Assembly (NCBI RefSeq): GCF_900112985.1
Contig: NZ_FONS01000003.1
Location: 310,001 to 374,000, forward strand
Source: Pedobacter antarcticus
GTDB taxonomy: Bacteria; Bacteroidota; Bacteroidia; Sphingobacteriales; Sphingobacteriaceae
Length of the DNA: 64,000 nt
Direction: 5' to 3'
The notes beneath the pieces were generated by a model. That model ran no database searches, was not told the DNA's origin, and was given only the letters and a program-made list of their open reading frames with translations. Made by a program: the position numbers and the translations under genes. Below, piece by piece: positions 17,542 to 25,162 of this stretch; positions within the stretch are counted from its first letter, which is position 1; the number at the start of each line of letters is the position of its first letter.

Positions 17542-18355
17542 CGCCTGGTTTACAGGTAGTATATCTACAGACCTGGTCATTTGCATGCTGTTGATTTTCG
17601 CAGTTCTGCTTTTATGGGTAGCCCTGTTGTTATCAAGAGTAATTAAACTGTATATCACGGAAAAAATCAATCCGCAGCCTTTTGCTTCAGCCGCTGAAAA
17701 AGCCGCTTTAGAATCGCTGAAAGTTGTGCTGGAGCCAAAAATAAAAAAACCGTCGATATGGGAAAAGCTAATGCAGCTTAAACCGCTGGAACAGGAAAAG
17801 GATCTGATGATGGACCATAAATTCGATGGCATCGCAGAGCTTGACAATCCTACACCTGCCTGGTTCATGGTCTTATTCTACGGTACAATCATTTTTGCAT
17901 TCGCATACATGATGAATTACCATGTATTGGGTTACGGAATGTCTCAGGATGAAGAATATGCAGCAGAATTAGTGCAGGCCGAAGAGGCTAAAATAGCTTT
18001 TCTTGCCAATCCTGCTAATGCAGGAATGGCTGTTAATGAGAATAATATTGAAGACAATAATGAGCCTGCCGTACTCCAGAAAGGGGCTGCATTATATGCA
18101 GGCCGCTGTACTCCTTGTCATGGGGAACACGGTGAAGGAATTGTCGGCCCTAACCTGACAGATGAATACTGGTTACATGGCGGTACAGTAAAGGAAGTTT
18201 TCAAGACGATCAAATATGGCGTTCCCGATAAGGGAATGGTACCATGGGAAAAATCACTGAGCCCCCAGCAGCTCTCCGATCTAACCCACTATGTATTATC
18301 ACTGCAGGGAACAAATCCTGCTGGAGCCAAAGCTCCGCAGGGAAATAAAATGTAA
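17522..18355 (+). CDS. ccoP: cbb3 oxidase subunit III (CcoP), single-haem form
   Basis: 277 residues from the ATG at 17522 (MKEVTTSAWFTGS). An in-frame ATG at 17486 is possible but would overlap ccoQ more deeply. Two N-terminal membrane segments flank a cytoplasmic stretch, with the FixP-type region DGIAELDNPTPAWFMVLFYG. A periplasmic cytochrome c domain carries CTPCHGEHGEGIVGPNLTD and a distal GMVPW Met ligand. Only one CxxCH is present, whereas proteobacterial CcoP has two. The subunit receives electrons from soluble or membrane c-type cytochromes and passes them to CcoO. Confidence 0.93.
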   Translation: MKEVTTSAWFTGSISTDLVICMLLIFAVLLLWVALLLSRVIKLYITEKINPQPFASAAEKAALESLKVVLEPKIKKPSIWEKLMQLKPLEQEKDLMMDHKFDGIAELDNPTPAWFMVLFYGTIIFAFAYMMNYHVLGYGMSQDEEYAAELVQAEEAKIAFLANPANAGMAVNENNIEDNNEPAVLQKGAALYAGRCTPCHGEHGEGIVGPNLTDEYWLHGGTVKEVFKTIKYGVPDKGMVPWEKSLSPQQLSDLTHYVLSLQGTNPAGAKAPQGNKM

Positions 18356-18356
18356 A

Positions 18357-19754
18357 ATGTCACAAAGTCCGCTAAATTTCCGCGATCAATTACCCAGCAT
18401 TACGCAGGATGGTAAAAAAAGGCAATGGATCTATCCAAAGCTGATTAAAGGTAAACTATACCAATACCGGTCGGCGGTCAGTTACCTCTTTCTGGGGTTG
18501 CTCTTTGCAGCCCCATTCCTTAAATTGAATGGAGAACAGCTTGTTCTGCTGAATGTACTGGAGAGAAAATTCGTCTTTTTCGGTGTGATCTTCTGGCCAC
18601 AGGATTTCTACCTGTTTGTATTGGCATTGCTCACATTCATGGTTTTCATAGTCCTGTTTACTGTTGTGTTCGGCCGCGTATTCTGCGGTTGGGCTTGCCC
18701 CCAGACGATCTTTATGGAAATGGTATTCCGTAAAATAGAGACCTGGATCGAGGGCGACAGCAAAAAGCAAAAACTATTGGATCAGGCACCTATGAGTGCA
18801 GAAAAGTTCTTCAAAAAACTCATTAAGCACATCCTGTTCCTGACCATTTCTTTCTTGATTGCCAACATCTTTCTCTCCTATTTGATCAGTAGTGAAACAC
18901 TGTTGAAGATTATCACAGAGCCTGTGTCCCAGCATATCAGCGGATTTATTGCCATTAGTGTATTTACATTCGTTTTCTATCTGGTCTTTTCCAGAATGCG
19001 GGAACTGGTTTGCACCGTTGCATGCCCATACGGCAGGTTACAAGGAGTGCTGCTCGATAACAAGACGATTCTTGTAGCCTACGATTATCAACGTGGCGAA
19101 CCCCGCGGTAAGATTAATAAAGCAGAACAATCTGCCAAAGGCGATTGCACAGACTGTGGTTTATGCGTTCAGGTATGCCCTACTGGAATTGATATTCGCA
19201 ACGGCACCCAACTGGAGTGTGTAAACTGTACCGCTTGTATTGATGCCTGTGATATGGTTATGCAAAAAACCGGCAGACCTCTAAGGCTCATCGGTTTTAA
19301 ATCCGAAGATGAAATCGCTTCGGCTACGCCTTTCAAACTGAATAGAAGAATCTATGCTTACACTGCTGTTTTATTCGTTTTGATTACTGTGTTAAGTGTT
19401 CTGCTGTTTAGCAGAAATGATATTAAGACGACCATTCTCCGGGCGGGTGGAACGTTATATCAGCTTCGTGAAAAGGAAAAGGAGGTGAGTAACCTTTATA
19501 ATGTGGAAATGGTCAACAAAACGACCAGAACGCTTGATTTTAAACTTAAAGCAGACGACCCGGCTGTCAGGATTCAATATATACAGCAAGAAACTAAAAT
19601 TGGACCGGGGGCAAGTACCAGAATGACTTTCTTCGTCATCATGCCGCAAAATCATGTGAACAGCTATAAATCAAAAATCTCTTTCTCCCTGCTGGCGGAA
19701 GGTAAAACTGCCGATCGGTTTGAAACCACTTTTATTGCACCAATAAACGAATAA
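18357..19754 (+). CDS. ccoG: Cytochrome c oxidase accessory protein CcoG
   Basis: 465 residues from the ATG at 18357, one base after the ccoP stop. The protein has about five membrane helices, a first cysteine motif CGWACPQT, and a ferredoxin-type double cluster (CTDCGLCVQVCPTGID and CVNCTACIDACD). The C-terminal domain is an Ig-like fold exported to the periplasm. CcoG (RdxA) is involved in reducing copper for cbb3 assembly. The gene lies in the conserved order N/O-Q-P-G-H. Confidence 0.95.
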   Translation: MSQSPLNFRDQLPSITQDGKKRQWIYPKLIKGKLYQYRSAVSYLFLGLLFAAPFLKLNGEQLVLLNVLERKFVFFGVIFWPQDFYLFVLALLTFMVFIVLFTVVFGRVFCGWACPQTIFMEMVFRKIETWIEGDSKKQKLLDQAPMSAEKFFKKLIKHILFLTISFLIANIFLSYLISSETLLKIITEPVSQHISGFIAISVFTFVFYLVFSRMRELVCTVACPYGRLQGVLLDNKTILVAYDYQRGEPRGKINKAEQSAKGDCTDCGLCVQVCPTGIDIRNGTQLECVNCTACIDACDMVMQKTGRPLRLIGFKSEDEIASATPFKLNRRIYAYTAVLFVLITVLSVLLFSRNDIKTTILRAGGTLYQLREKEKEVSNLYNVEMVNKTTRTLDFKLKADDPAVRIQYIQQETKIGPGASTRMTFFVIMPQNHVNSYKSKISFSLLAEGKTADRFETTFIAPINE

Positions 19755-19756
19755 TT

Positions 19757-20182
19757 ATGAATTGGGGAACAAAAATAGTACTTGGATTGGGCACATTTAT
19801 GAGTTTTATTATTGTGCTCGCCGTTATGATGTTTAACAGTAAAACAGATGCACTGGTAGAACAGGATTATTACGAGAAGGGTATCCATTATGATGAAACC
19901 TTTGACCGCAAAGAACAGGTTTTGAAAGACCATGCTGCACCTTTGATAAGCATTAAACCGGAATTCCTGCATATTACCTTCAGCAAACCTGCAAAAGGCA
20001 CTATCCGCATGGTGCGTAATTCAGATAAAAAGCAGGATAGGGTTATGCCCTTTAAAACAGACACAGCCATGCAGGTTAATTTACCATTGGGCGGGCTAAA
20101 GAAAGGAACCTGGAAATTAATTGCAGAATGGGACAGTGCAGGTAAAGCTTATCTTACTGAACAGGAAATACAACTGCCATGA
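19757..20182 (+). CDS. ccoH: FixH/CcoH family assembly protein
   Basis: 141 residues with one N-terminal membrane helix (IVLGLGTFMSFIIVLAVMMF) followed by the conserved VEQDYYEKGIHYDE motif of FixH/CcoH and a periplasmic beta domain. It is required for stable cbb3 assembly in known systems. It is separated from ccoG by 2 nt and overlaps the next gene by 4 nt (ATGA). Confidence 0.93.
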   Translation: MNWGTKIVLGLGTFMSFIIVLAVMMFNSKTDALVEQDYYEKGIHYDETFDRKEQVLKDHAAPLISIKPEFLHITFSKPAKGTIRMVRNSDKKQDRVMPFKTDTAMQVNLPLGGLKKGTWKLIAEWDSAGKAYLTEQEIQLP

Positions 20183-20853
20183 ACCAGTATTATCTTGCCT
20201 TTCTGATCGGTTTGCTTGGCAGTGTACATTGCCTGGGTATGTGCGGCCCGCTGGCACTGGCGCTGCCTTCGGGTAAAAGTACCTGGTTGGGTGTCTTTTT
20301 TGATAAATTCTCCTATCAGATAGGCAGAGTTATTTCTTATGCGTTGCTTGGACTTTTAACCGGTTTAATCGGTGGCCGGTTGTGGATGAATGGAATGCAG
20401 CAAACGATTAGCCTGATCTGTGGCTTTTTAATCCTGCTGGCGGCTATTTATCAACTCGGCAAATTTAATTTCCCGGTATTGCAGCAGTCTTTATTATTGC
20501 CATTCAACAAATTGTTAGGCTTTGCTTTCAAAAAGAAAGCAGGCCATTTGGTAATTGGCATATTAAACGGGTTGCTTCCCTGCGGAATGGTCTATATGGC
20601 ACTTGCTGGTGCCCTGAATACGGGAAGCATGCAAAGTGGAATGATCTATATGATATGTTACGGATTAGGCACACTTCCTTTAATGTTGTTCGCGGCTATG
20701 GCGGCGGGAAAACTAAATCAGTCTTTCCGAAGGAAAATGAATAAAGCGGTGCCTTATTTTCTGCTCTTACTGGGGGTTTGGTTTATTCTCAGAGGTCTGG
20801 AACTTCATATTCCCTATCTCAGTCCGGCACCTCAGGGAATCACCGTCTGCTAA
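20179..20853 (+). CDS. TauE/SafE (UreH/DsbD-like) membrane protein of the cco operon
   Basis: 224 residues with about six membrane helices. The opening (FLIGLLGSVHCLGMCGPLALAL) contains the HCLGMCGP motif of the UreH/DsbD-2 transmembrane group, and ILNGLLPCGMVYMAL repeats a cysteine motif in the second half. Proteins of this type at the end of ccoGHS clusters are thought to take part in metal or redox handling for oxidase assembly; copper transport is inference. It overlaps ccoH by 4 nt, so it belongs to the operon. Confidence 0.85.
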   Translation: MNQYYLAFLIGLLGSVHCLGMCGPLALALPSGKSTWLGVFFDKFSYQIGRVISYALLGLLTGLIGGRLWMNGMQQTISLICGFLILLAAIYQLGKFNFPVLQQSLLLPFNKLLGFAFKKKAGHLVIGILNGLLPCGMVYMALAGALNTGSMQSGMIYMICYGLGTLPLMLFAAMAAGKLNQSFRRKMNKAVPYFLLLLGVWFILRGLELHIPYLSPAPQGITVC

Positions 20854-20872
20854 GCCGGCAATTCCCTGATAT

Positions 20873-22243
20873 TTAATCGGCCATACTAAATAACCTGGTT
20901 TCCTGTCTGCTTGCCCAGAGTCTGGCGTCTAATGCCATACAGATATTTCTGAGAAAGCGTTTCCCATCTGGTGTTACTTCCAATTCATTTCCGTTAACAG
21001 TAACCAGGCCATCTGCCGATAGGTTCTCCATTCTCTCCAAACCTGCGCTGATTACAGGGTGTAACCGCTCCTGCTCTGTCAGTTTGGTTTTACCCTGACA
21101 CATGAGCTGCAGTATATGTTTTCTGATGAGCAGGTCTTCTTCATTTAATAAATGGCCTTTAAATACAGGTATCTCTCCTTTGGCCGTCAGTGCTATATAA
21201 TCCTCTACCTTTTTTACATTTTGTGCGAAGCCGGCCCAACTGTCGCTAATCGACGATACACCCAAACCAATCATCAATTTAGTAGATTGATGCGTATATC
21301 CCATAAAATTGCGGTGCAGCTTTCCGTTCACTGCTGCATGATATAAACTATCTGTCTTTAAAGTAAAGTGATCCATACCAATCTCTGTATAACCACCACT
21401 CCGCAGCATTTCCCTACCCATTTCATAAAGCTGTTGTTTAAGGGCCGGTTCCGGAAGGTGCTTTTCGGTATATCTGCGCTGTCCTGGTTTTACCCAAGGT
21501 ACGTGTGCATAGCTATAAAAAGCAATCCTATCTGGCCGTAACTCCAGCACAGCTTTTATAGTTTCTTCCAAGCCGGCCAGCTGTTGTACAGGGAGCCCGT
21601 AAATCAAGTCATAATTAACAGAGGTATAACCAATCTGCCGGGCAAGCTCAGTAATATGCGCTACTTCTTCCACAGTCTGAACCCTGTTGATCATCAATTG
21701 CACTGCCGGATCGAAATCTTGAATACCCAAACTCAATCTTTTGAAACCCAACCTATACAGATCATGCAAATGCGCTGTAGTCGTATTACCTGGATGCGCT
21801 TCGAAGCTGAATTCTGCATCTTCATGTAAAACTGATTTCTCCAGAATACCGTTAATTAACAAACAAAGGTTCTCTGAACTAAAAAATGTCGGTGTCCCTC
21901 CACCCAGATGTATTTCCCTGATTAACGGAGCTTCTCCCAAAGTATCCAGGTATAGGTCGTATTCCCGTAGTACTGCCTGCAGATATGGTAACTCCACTCC
22001 ATGGTTTTTAGTGATGCGGGTATTACATCCGCAATAGGTACAAAGATTTTCACAAAACGGCAAATGGATATAAAGACTAATTCCTTCTTCGGTTGTTGCA
22101 GCTGAAGAGAAGGTTTCCCGGACACTTTTCAGCCACCCTTCCCTGCTGAAAGTTTGTTCATCCCAGAAAGGAACTGTGGGGTAACTGGTATAACGCGGCG
22201 CAGGTACGTGATATTTCTCGAGCAGATCTTCCAGCTTATTCAT
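20873..22243 (-). CDS. hemN: Oxygen-independent coproporphyrinogen III dehydrogenase
   Basis: 456 residues. A radical-SAM enzyme that oxidatively decarboxylates coproporphyrinogen III without O2. The SAM/4Fe-4S motif is in HLPFCENLCTYCGCNTRI. The family opening (KYHVPAPRYTSYPTVPFWDE) and GGGTPTFF are present, and the HemN C-terminal domain is intact. It is the second gene of an operon with a small 2-hydroxyacid-dehydrogenase-like gene (8-nt overlap). Its placement beside ccoNOP and a Crp/Fnr-type site upstream of the operon fit induction when oxygen falls, as haem is needed for cbb3 oxidase. Confidence 0.95.
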   Translation of the reverse strand: MNKLEDLLEKYHVPAPRYTSYPTVPFWDEQTFSREGWLKSVRETFSSAATTEEGISLYIHLPFCENLCTYCGCNTRITKNHGVELPYLQAVLREYDLYLDTLGEAPLIREIHLGGGTPTFFSSENLCLLINGILEKSVLHEDAEFSFEAHPGNTTTAHLHDLYRLGFKRLSLGIQDFDPAVQLMINRVQTVEEVAHITELARQIGYTSVNYDLIYGLPVQQLAGLEETIKAVLELRPDRIAFYSYAHVPWVKPGQRRYTEKHLPEPALKQQLYEMGREMLRSGGYTEIGMDHFTLKTDSLYHAAVNGKLHRNFMGYTHQSTKLMIGLGVSSISDSWAGFAQNVKKVEDYIALTAKGEIPVFKGHLLNEEDLLIRKHILQLMCQGKTKLTEQERLHPVISAGLERMENLSADGLVTVNGNELEVTPDGKRFLRNICMALDARLWASRQETRLFSMAD

Positions 22244-22691
22244 CTCCTGACTTTTTAAGATTCACCTGATCACATGATCTGGAGCAGATACAGGCTTTAC
22301 CTAAACAGCGGTTCTGCTGCCATTTATCCAGATTCAAAATAGTTTCCCTGGCCAGAGCCATAGCCTGTTCTTCCAGAGGAATGTTCTTCATCGACTGTTC
22401 TGGAACGCTGGCAACTCTGATATGCTGCCGTGCTGCCTCATCCAGATCAATATGACTGGATGTAGTAGACCGGGTTGCAATATATTTTACGCCCATTGCC
22501 GCGAGCTTCCCGATTACTTCAGCCGACACTTTGTCGTCATGCACAACAATCACAGCTTCTTTCCCCTGAGCATAACTAATTGTCTCTGCTGTCAGCGAGT
22601 TAGATATTAATGTAATATCATGTTTTTTATGATTGGCTATGGCAAGAGGTTCTTTTTCCGAAGACTTTATATTATAGGCTACTGCTCTCAT
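22236..22691 (-). CDS. Truncated D-2-hydroxyacid-dehydrogenase-like protein with Cys-rich tail
   Basis: 151 residues. Residues 1-125 resemble the N-terminal catalytic half-domain of D-lactate dehydrogenases (MRAVAYNIKSSEKEPL, GKEAVIVVHDDKVSAEVIGK, then LAAMGVKYIATRSTTSSHID, VASVPEQS and EEQAMALARET). The NAD-binding Rossmann domain, which would be inserted between these pieces, is absent. The C-terminus instead carries CX4CXCX3C (Cys129, 134, 136, 140), which could bind a metal or Fe-S cluster. The frame is clean and co-operonic with hemN (8-nt overlap), so it is more likely a small functional protein than a decaying gene. It cannot be an active NAD-dependent dehydrogenase. Role unknown. Confidence 0.8.
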   Translation of the reverse strand: MRAVAYNIKSSEKEPLAIANHKKHDITLISNSLTAETISYAQGKEAVIVVHDDKVSAEVIGKLAAMGVKYIATRSTTSSHIDLDEAARQHIRVASVPEQSMKNIPLEEQAMALARETILNLDKWQQNRCLGKACICSRSCDQVNLKKSGDE

Positions 22692-22713
22692 TTGTTATTG
22701 ATTTATACAATAC

Positions 22714-22756
22714 CAAAATTAGCAGCTGGCCTGTCCGTATAGAATGAGTTTAGTCA
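22714..22756 (-). promoter_or_regulatory. Promoter and Crp/Fnr-type site of the hemN operon
   Basis: The minus strand reads TAATTTTG at 22721-22714, an exact TAnnTTTG. Upstream, 22745-22756 reads TGACTAAACTCA on the minus strand (TGA-N6-TCA). Its centre (22750.5) is 29.5 bp before the -7 element, that is near -40, the class II activator position. Confidence 0.6.
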
Positions 22757-22775
22757 GTCAGAAATATGATGTTTA

Positions 22776-23834
22776 TCAGTTTTTCATTTGCTGCAGACGG
22801 ATCAGGTCAAGAATTCCGATCTGACTTCCTTTTCTTTCGATAATTCCTTCATCTTTAAAATCACTCAGGATCCTGCTAACTGTTTCTGTAGCCATTCCTG
22901 CCATTGCAGCCAGGTTATCCCTGGAAATTTTAAGCAGAAACTTGTCCTGCTGTTTTTCTTGTTTGCATAAACGAATCAGGACTTCGGCCATTCTTTTACG
23001 TACCGAATGATAAGCCAGCTGCAAAAGCTGTTCCTCTTTCTCAATCAGATTATTCGACAGAATATGAATAAATTGCCGGCCTACATCCGGGTATTTATTT
23101 AATAACTCTTCCAATACTTCGCGGGGCAGCTGGCATACGGACGAGTCTTCTACAGCCTCTGCAGTTTCGGTATATGGTTCATTAAGCAGTAAAGATGGAA
23201 TTCCAAAATATTCGTCAGCTACATACATTCCGGTAAGTAATTCCCGTCCGTCGGCACTTAGTTTTATCGTTTTTACTCTTCCGCTGATCACCAGGTAAAT
23301 TCCCGAAACAGTATCTCCTTCGTAATAGATGATCTGCTTCTTTTTAATATGCCGAACCTTACGTTCCTGGATCAACTGATCGAGCTGCCTCACCCCGGGA
23401 GATCCGGCAACCAGGCTGTTTAACCTGGCAATAGACTGGCTATAAAAACTCTCCTGCTTGGCTTTTTTATCCAGCCGGCTTTCAATTGCATTCAGTAATT
23501 CTACGTCGTCGAAGGGCTTAATCAGATAGTCATCTGCACCCATTTCCATTCCTTTACGCATATCTGTTCTCTCCGCTTTCGCCGTCAGAAAAATAAAAGG
23601 CGTCGCAGAAGTTTCCGGATTTTTATTAAGCAGATATAAAACCCCGTAACCATCCAGTTCCGGCATCATAATATCGCACAGGATCAGATCGGGTAAGTGT
23701 TTACCAGCGAGCTCTACACCGGAACGCCCGTTATTCGCTTCATATACTTCGTATCCGGCCAATTCCAGTATTTCTGCCGTACTTTCCCGGATATCGTCAT
23801 TATCTTCTATAATCAGTATTTGCTGTTTCTTCAT
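22776..23834 (-). CDS. Response regulator fused to Crp/Fnr DNA-binding protein
   Basis: 352 residues. The receiver domain (1-125) has Asp54 as phospho-acceptor (ILCDIMMPELDG) and the acidic pocket at IEDNDD. A cNMP-binding-type beta barrel (about 145-270) follows, then a Crp winged helix with recognition helix TETVSRILSDF (Glu317, Ser320, Arg321). That E-x-x-S-R pattern is the one in Fnr, which reads TGA half sites. There is no N-terminal four-cysteine motif for an Fnr Fe-S cluster, so oxygen sensing must come through phosphorylation. The gene overlaps the FixL-like kinase by 4 nt. The fusion would do in one protein what FixJ and FixK do in rhizobia. Likely targets are the TGA-N6-TCA sites at ccoI, ccoN and hemN. 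Confidence 0.93.
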   Translation of the reverse strand: MKKQQILIIEDNDDIRESTAEILELAGYEVYEANNGRSGVELAGKHLPDLILCDIMMPELDGYGVLYLLNKNPETSATPFIFLTAKAERTDMRKGMEMGADDYLIKPFDDVELLNAIESRLDKKAKQESFYSQSIARLNSLVAGSPGVRQLDQLIQERKVRHIKKKQIIYYEGDTVSGIYLVISGRVKTIKLSADGRELLTGMYVADEYFGIPSLLLNEPYTETAEAVEDSSVCQLPREVLEELLNKYPDVGRQFIHILSNNLIEKEEQLLQLAYHSVRKRMAEVLIRLCKQEKQQDKFLLKISRDNLAAMAGMATETVSRILSDFKDEGIIERKGSQIGILDLIRLQQMKN

Positions 23835-25027
23835 TTTTGGGGAACCTGGTTAAAGGTGAGTATAAATGTTGTGCCTTGGTTTTGTTTACTTTCAAAGTCT
23901 ACATTACCTTTCATTAAACCTGCGTAGCGCAATACAATATTCAACCCCAGGCCTGTTCCGGGAATGCTACCTGTATTATGCGCGCGGAAAAATGGCTGGA
24001 ATAAATATTTCTGGTCTGTTTCGGGAATGCCGATACCATTATCCCTGATCGTCACAATACACTGTGATTCATTAAGTTCGGTATTAAATTCGATAAAGGT
24101 ATTTTCACCGGAATATTTAATCGCATTGTTAATCAGGTTAATCATACAGTTTTTTAATAAATTCTGATCCAATTCAACCATACTTTGCAAACCAGTGTGC
24201 TGATAAATAATATGCTGATCCTGTTTAGCAATCATCTGCATCTCTTCCGTAATTTCCTCACTCAGTTTGACCAGATCAAAAGCTTCCATTGCAGGCTCAA
24301 CACGTCCGGCTTCCAGTTTTTCCAGCGATAGAAAATCGTTTAAAATGGTGGTCAGATTGCCGACGGCATTTTTAATTTTCTGAACGTGTTTTTCAATATG
24401 TTTATTTTCGAAGGGTTGTGCATACTTCTCAATCAGGGACGACGAAAGCTGCACTGAGCTCAATGGTGTTCTAAATTCATGTGAAGCCATAGAAACAAAC
24501 CGGCTTTTCATCTGGTTCAGCTCTTTTTCTTTTTCCAGCGATAAACTCACTTCTTCTTTAGCTTCTCTTAAAGCTGTGACAGTCTTCTTTAAACTTTTGG
24601 TTCGCTCCTCGACGAGGTTTTCCAGTTCCGCAGCATATTCCATGAGGCGTTCTTCTGCCTCCTTCTCTTTGGATAAATCGTGGATAAAACCAGTATAAAT
24701 GATGCGATCTTTATACTGTACTTCACTTACTGCCAGCCGAAAGGGAAAGGTAGTACCATCTTTACGCAGTCCTTTTACTTCCCTGCCTTTACCAATAATA
24801 TGTTTTTCACCCGTATGCTGATAATGGGCTAAATAACCGTCATGGGAGGATTTATCCGGCTCCGGCATCAACATGGAAATATTGCGGCCGACAACGTCTT
24901 TAATTTCGTACCCAAATAGTTTTAATGCGGCAGGATTGAGGCTTTCAATCGTTCCACGCTGGTCTATAGTGATAATCCCATCAATAGCAGTCTCGATAAT
25001 TGCCTGCAATAATTTAGCATTTTCCAT
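23831..25027 (-). CDS. FixL-like haem-PAS oxygen-sensing histidine kinase
   Basis: 398 residues, soluble. PAS domain at 5-120: the stretch MPEPDKSSHDGYLAHYQHTG is strikingly like FixL, with His62 at the haem-ligand position before DGYL and Arg82 (in GREV) at the position of the distal arginine that contacts O2. The FG-loop arginine of B. japonicum FixL (Arg206) is His68 here. A coiled coil (about 118-165) leads to HisKA with SMASHEFRTPLSSV, then HATPase with N box (MINLINNAIKY), DNGIGI and GTGLGL. There are no membrane helices, unlike S. meliloti FixL. It overlaps its regulator gene by 4 nt and has a TATATTTG -7 element at 25040-25047. Confidence 0.93.
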   Translation of the reverse strand: MENAKLLQAIIETAIDGIITIDQRGTIESLNPAALKLFGYEIKDVVGRNISMLMPEPDKSSHDGYLAHYQHTGEKHIIGKGREVKGLRKDGTTFPFRLAVSEVQYKDRIIYTGFIHDLSKEKEAEERLMEYAAELENLVEERTKSLKKTVTALREAKEEVSLSLEKEKELNQMKSRFVSMASHEFRTPLSSVQLSSSLIEKYAQPFENKHIEKHVQKIKNAVGNLTTILNDFLSLEKLEAGRVEPAMEAFDLVKLSEEITEEMQMIAKQDQHIIYQHTGLQSMVELDQNLLKNCMINLINNAIKYSGENTFIEFNTELNESQCIVTIRDNGIGIPETDQKYLFQPFFRAHNTGSIPGTGLGLNIVLRYAGLMKGNVDFESKQNQGTTFILTFNQVPQK

Positions 25028-25039
25028 GGTGTGTTTTTA

Positions 25040-25047
25040 CAAATATA
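25040..25047 (-). promoter_or_regulatory. -7 element of the FixL-like kinase operon
   Basis: The minus strand reads TATATTTG (TAnnTTTG). It would give a very short leader before the ATG at 25027. Confidence 0.5.
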
Positions 25048-25094
25048 GAAATTTTAGCCTGATGAACAGATGCGACTAAAATCACCTTAAAACG

Positions 25095-25137
25095 TGATTT
25101 CTGTCATATTTTAGGCCATGATTTCTAGTCTATTTTG
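25095..25137 (+). promoter_or_regulatory. Crp/Fnr-type site upstream of the FMN-barrel-like gene
   Basis: TGATTTCTGTCA (25095-25106; TGACAGAAATCA on the other strand) fits TGA-N6-TCA. A -7-like TATTTTG starts at 25131, 30.5 bp from the site centre, close to the class II spacing seen at the hemN operon. The same DNA holds AAATCAC-N8-GTGATTT (25079-25100), which overlaps the site. Confidence 0.5.
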
Positions 25138-25162
25138 TAGTCAGATTTTAAATCCAGATTGC

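Noticed and set aside
22236-22691. Pseudogene call for the dehydrogenase-like gene
   Set aside because: The frame is intact, has a good promoter, overlaps hemN in operon fashion and carries a distinct Cys-rich end, which decay would not produce.
25079-25100. AAATCAC-N8-GTGATTT as a Crp operator
   Set aside because: The half sites face the wrong way (Crp/Fnr sites read GTGA...TCAC or TGA...TCA from outside in). The overlapping TGATTTCTGTCA at 25095-25106 has the right order and was kept instead.
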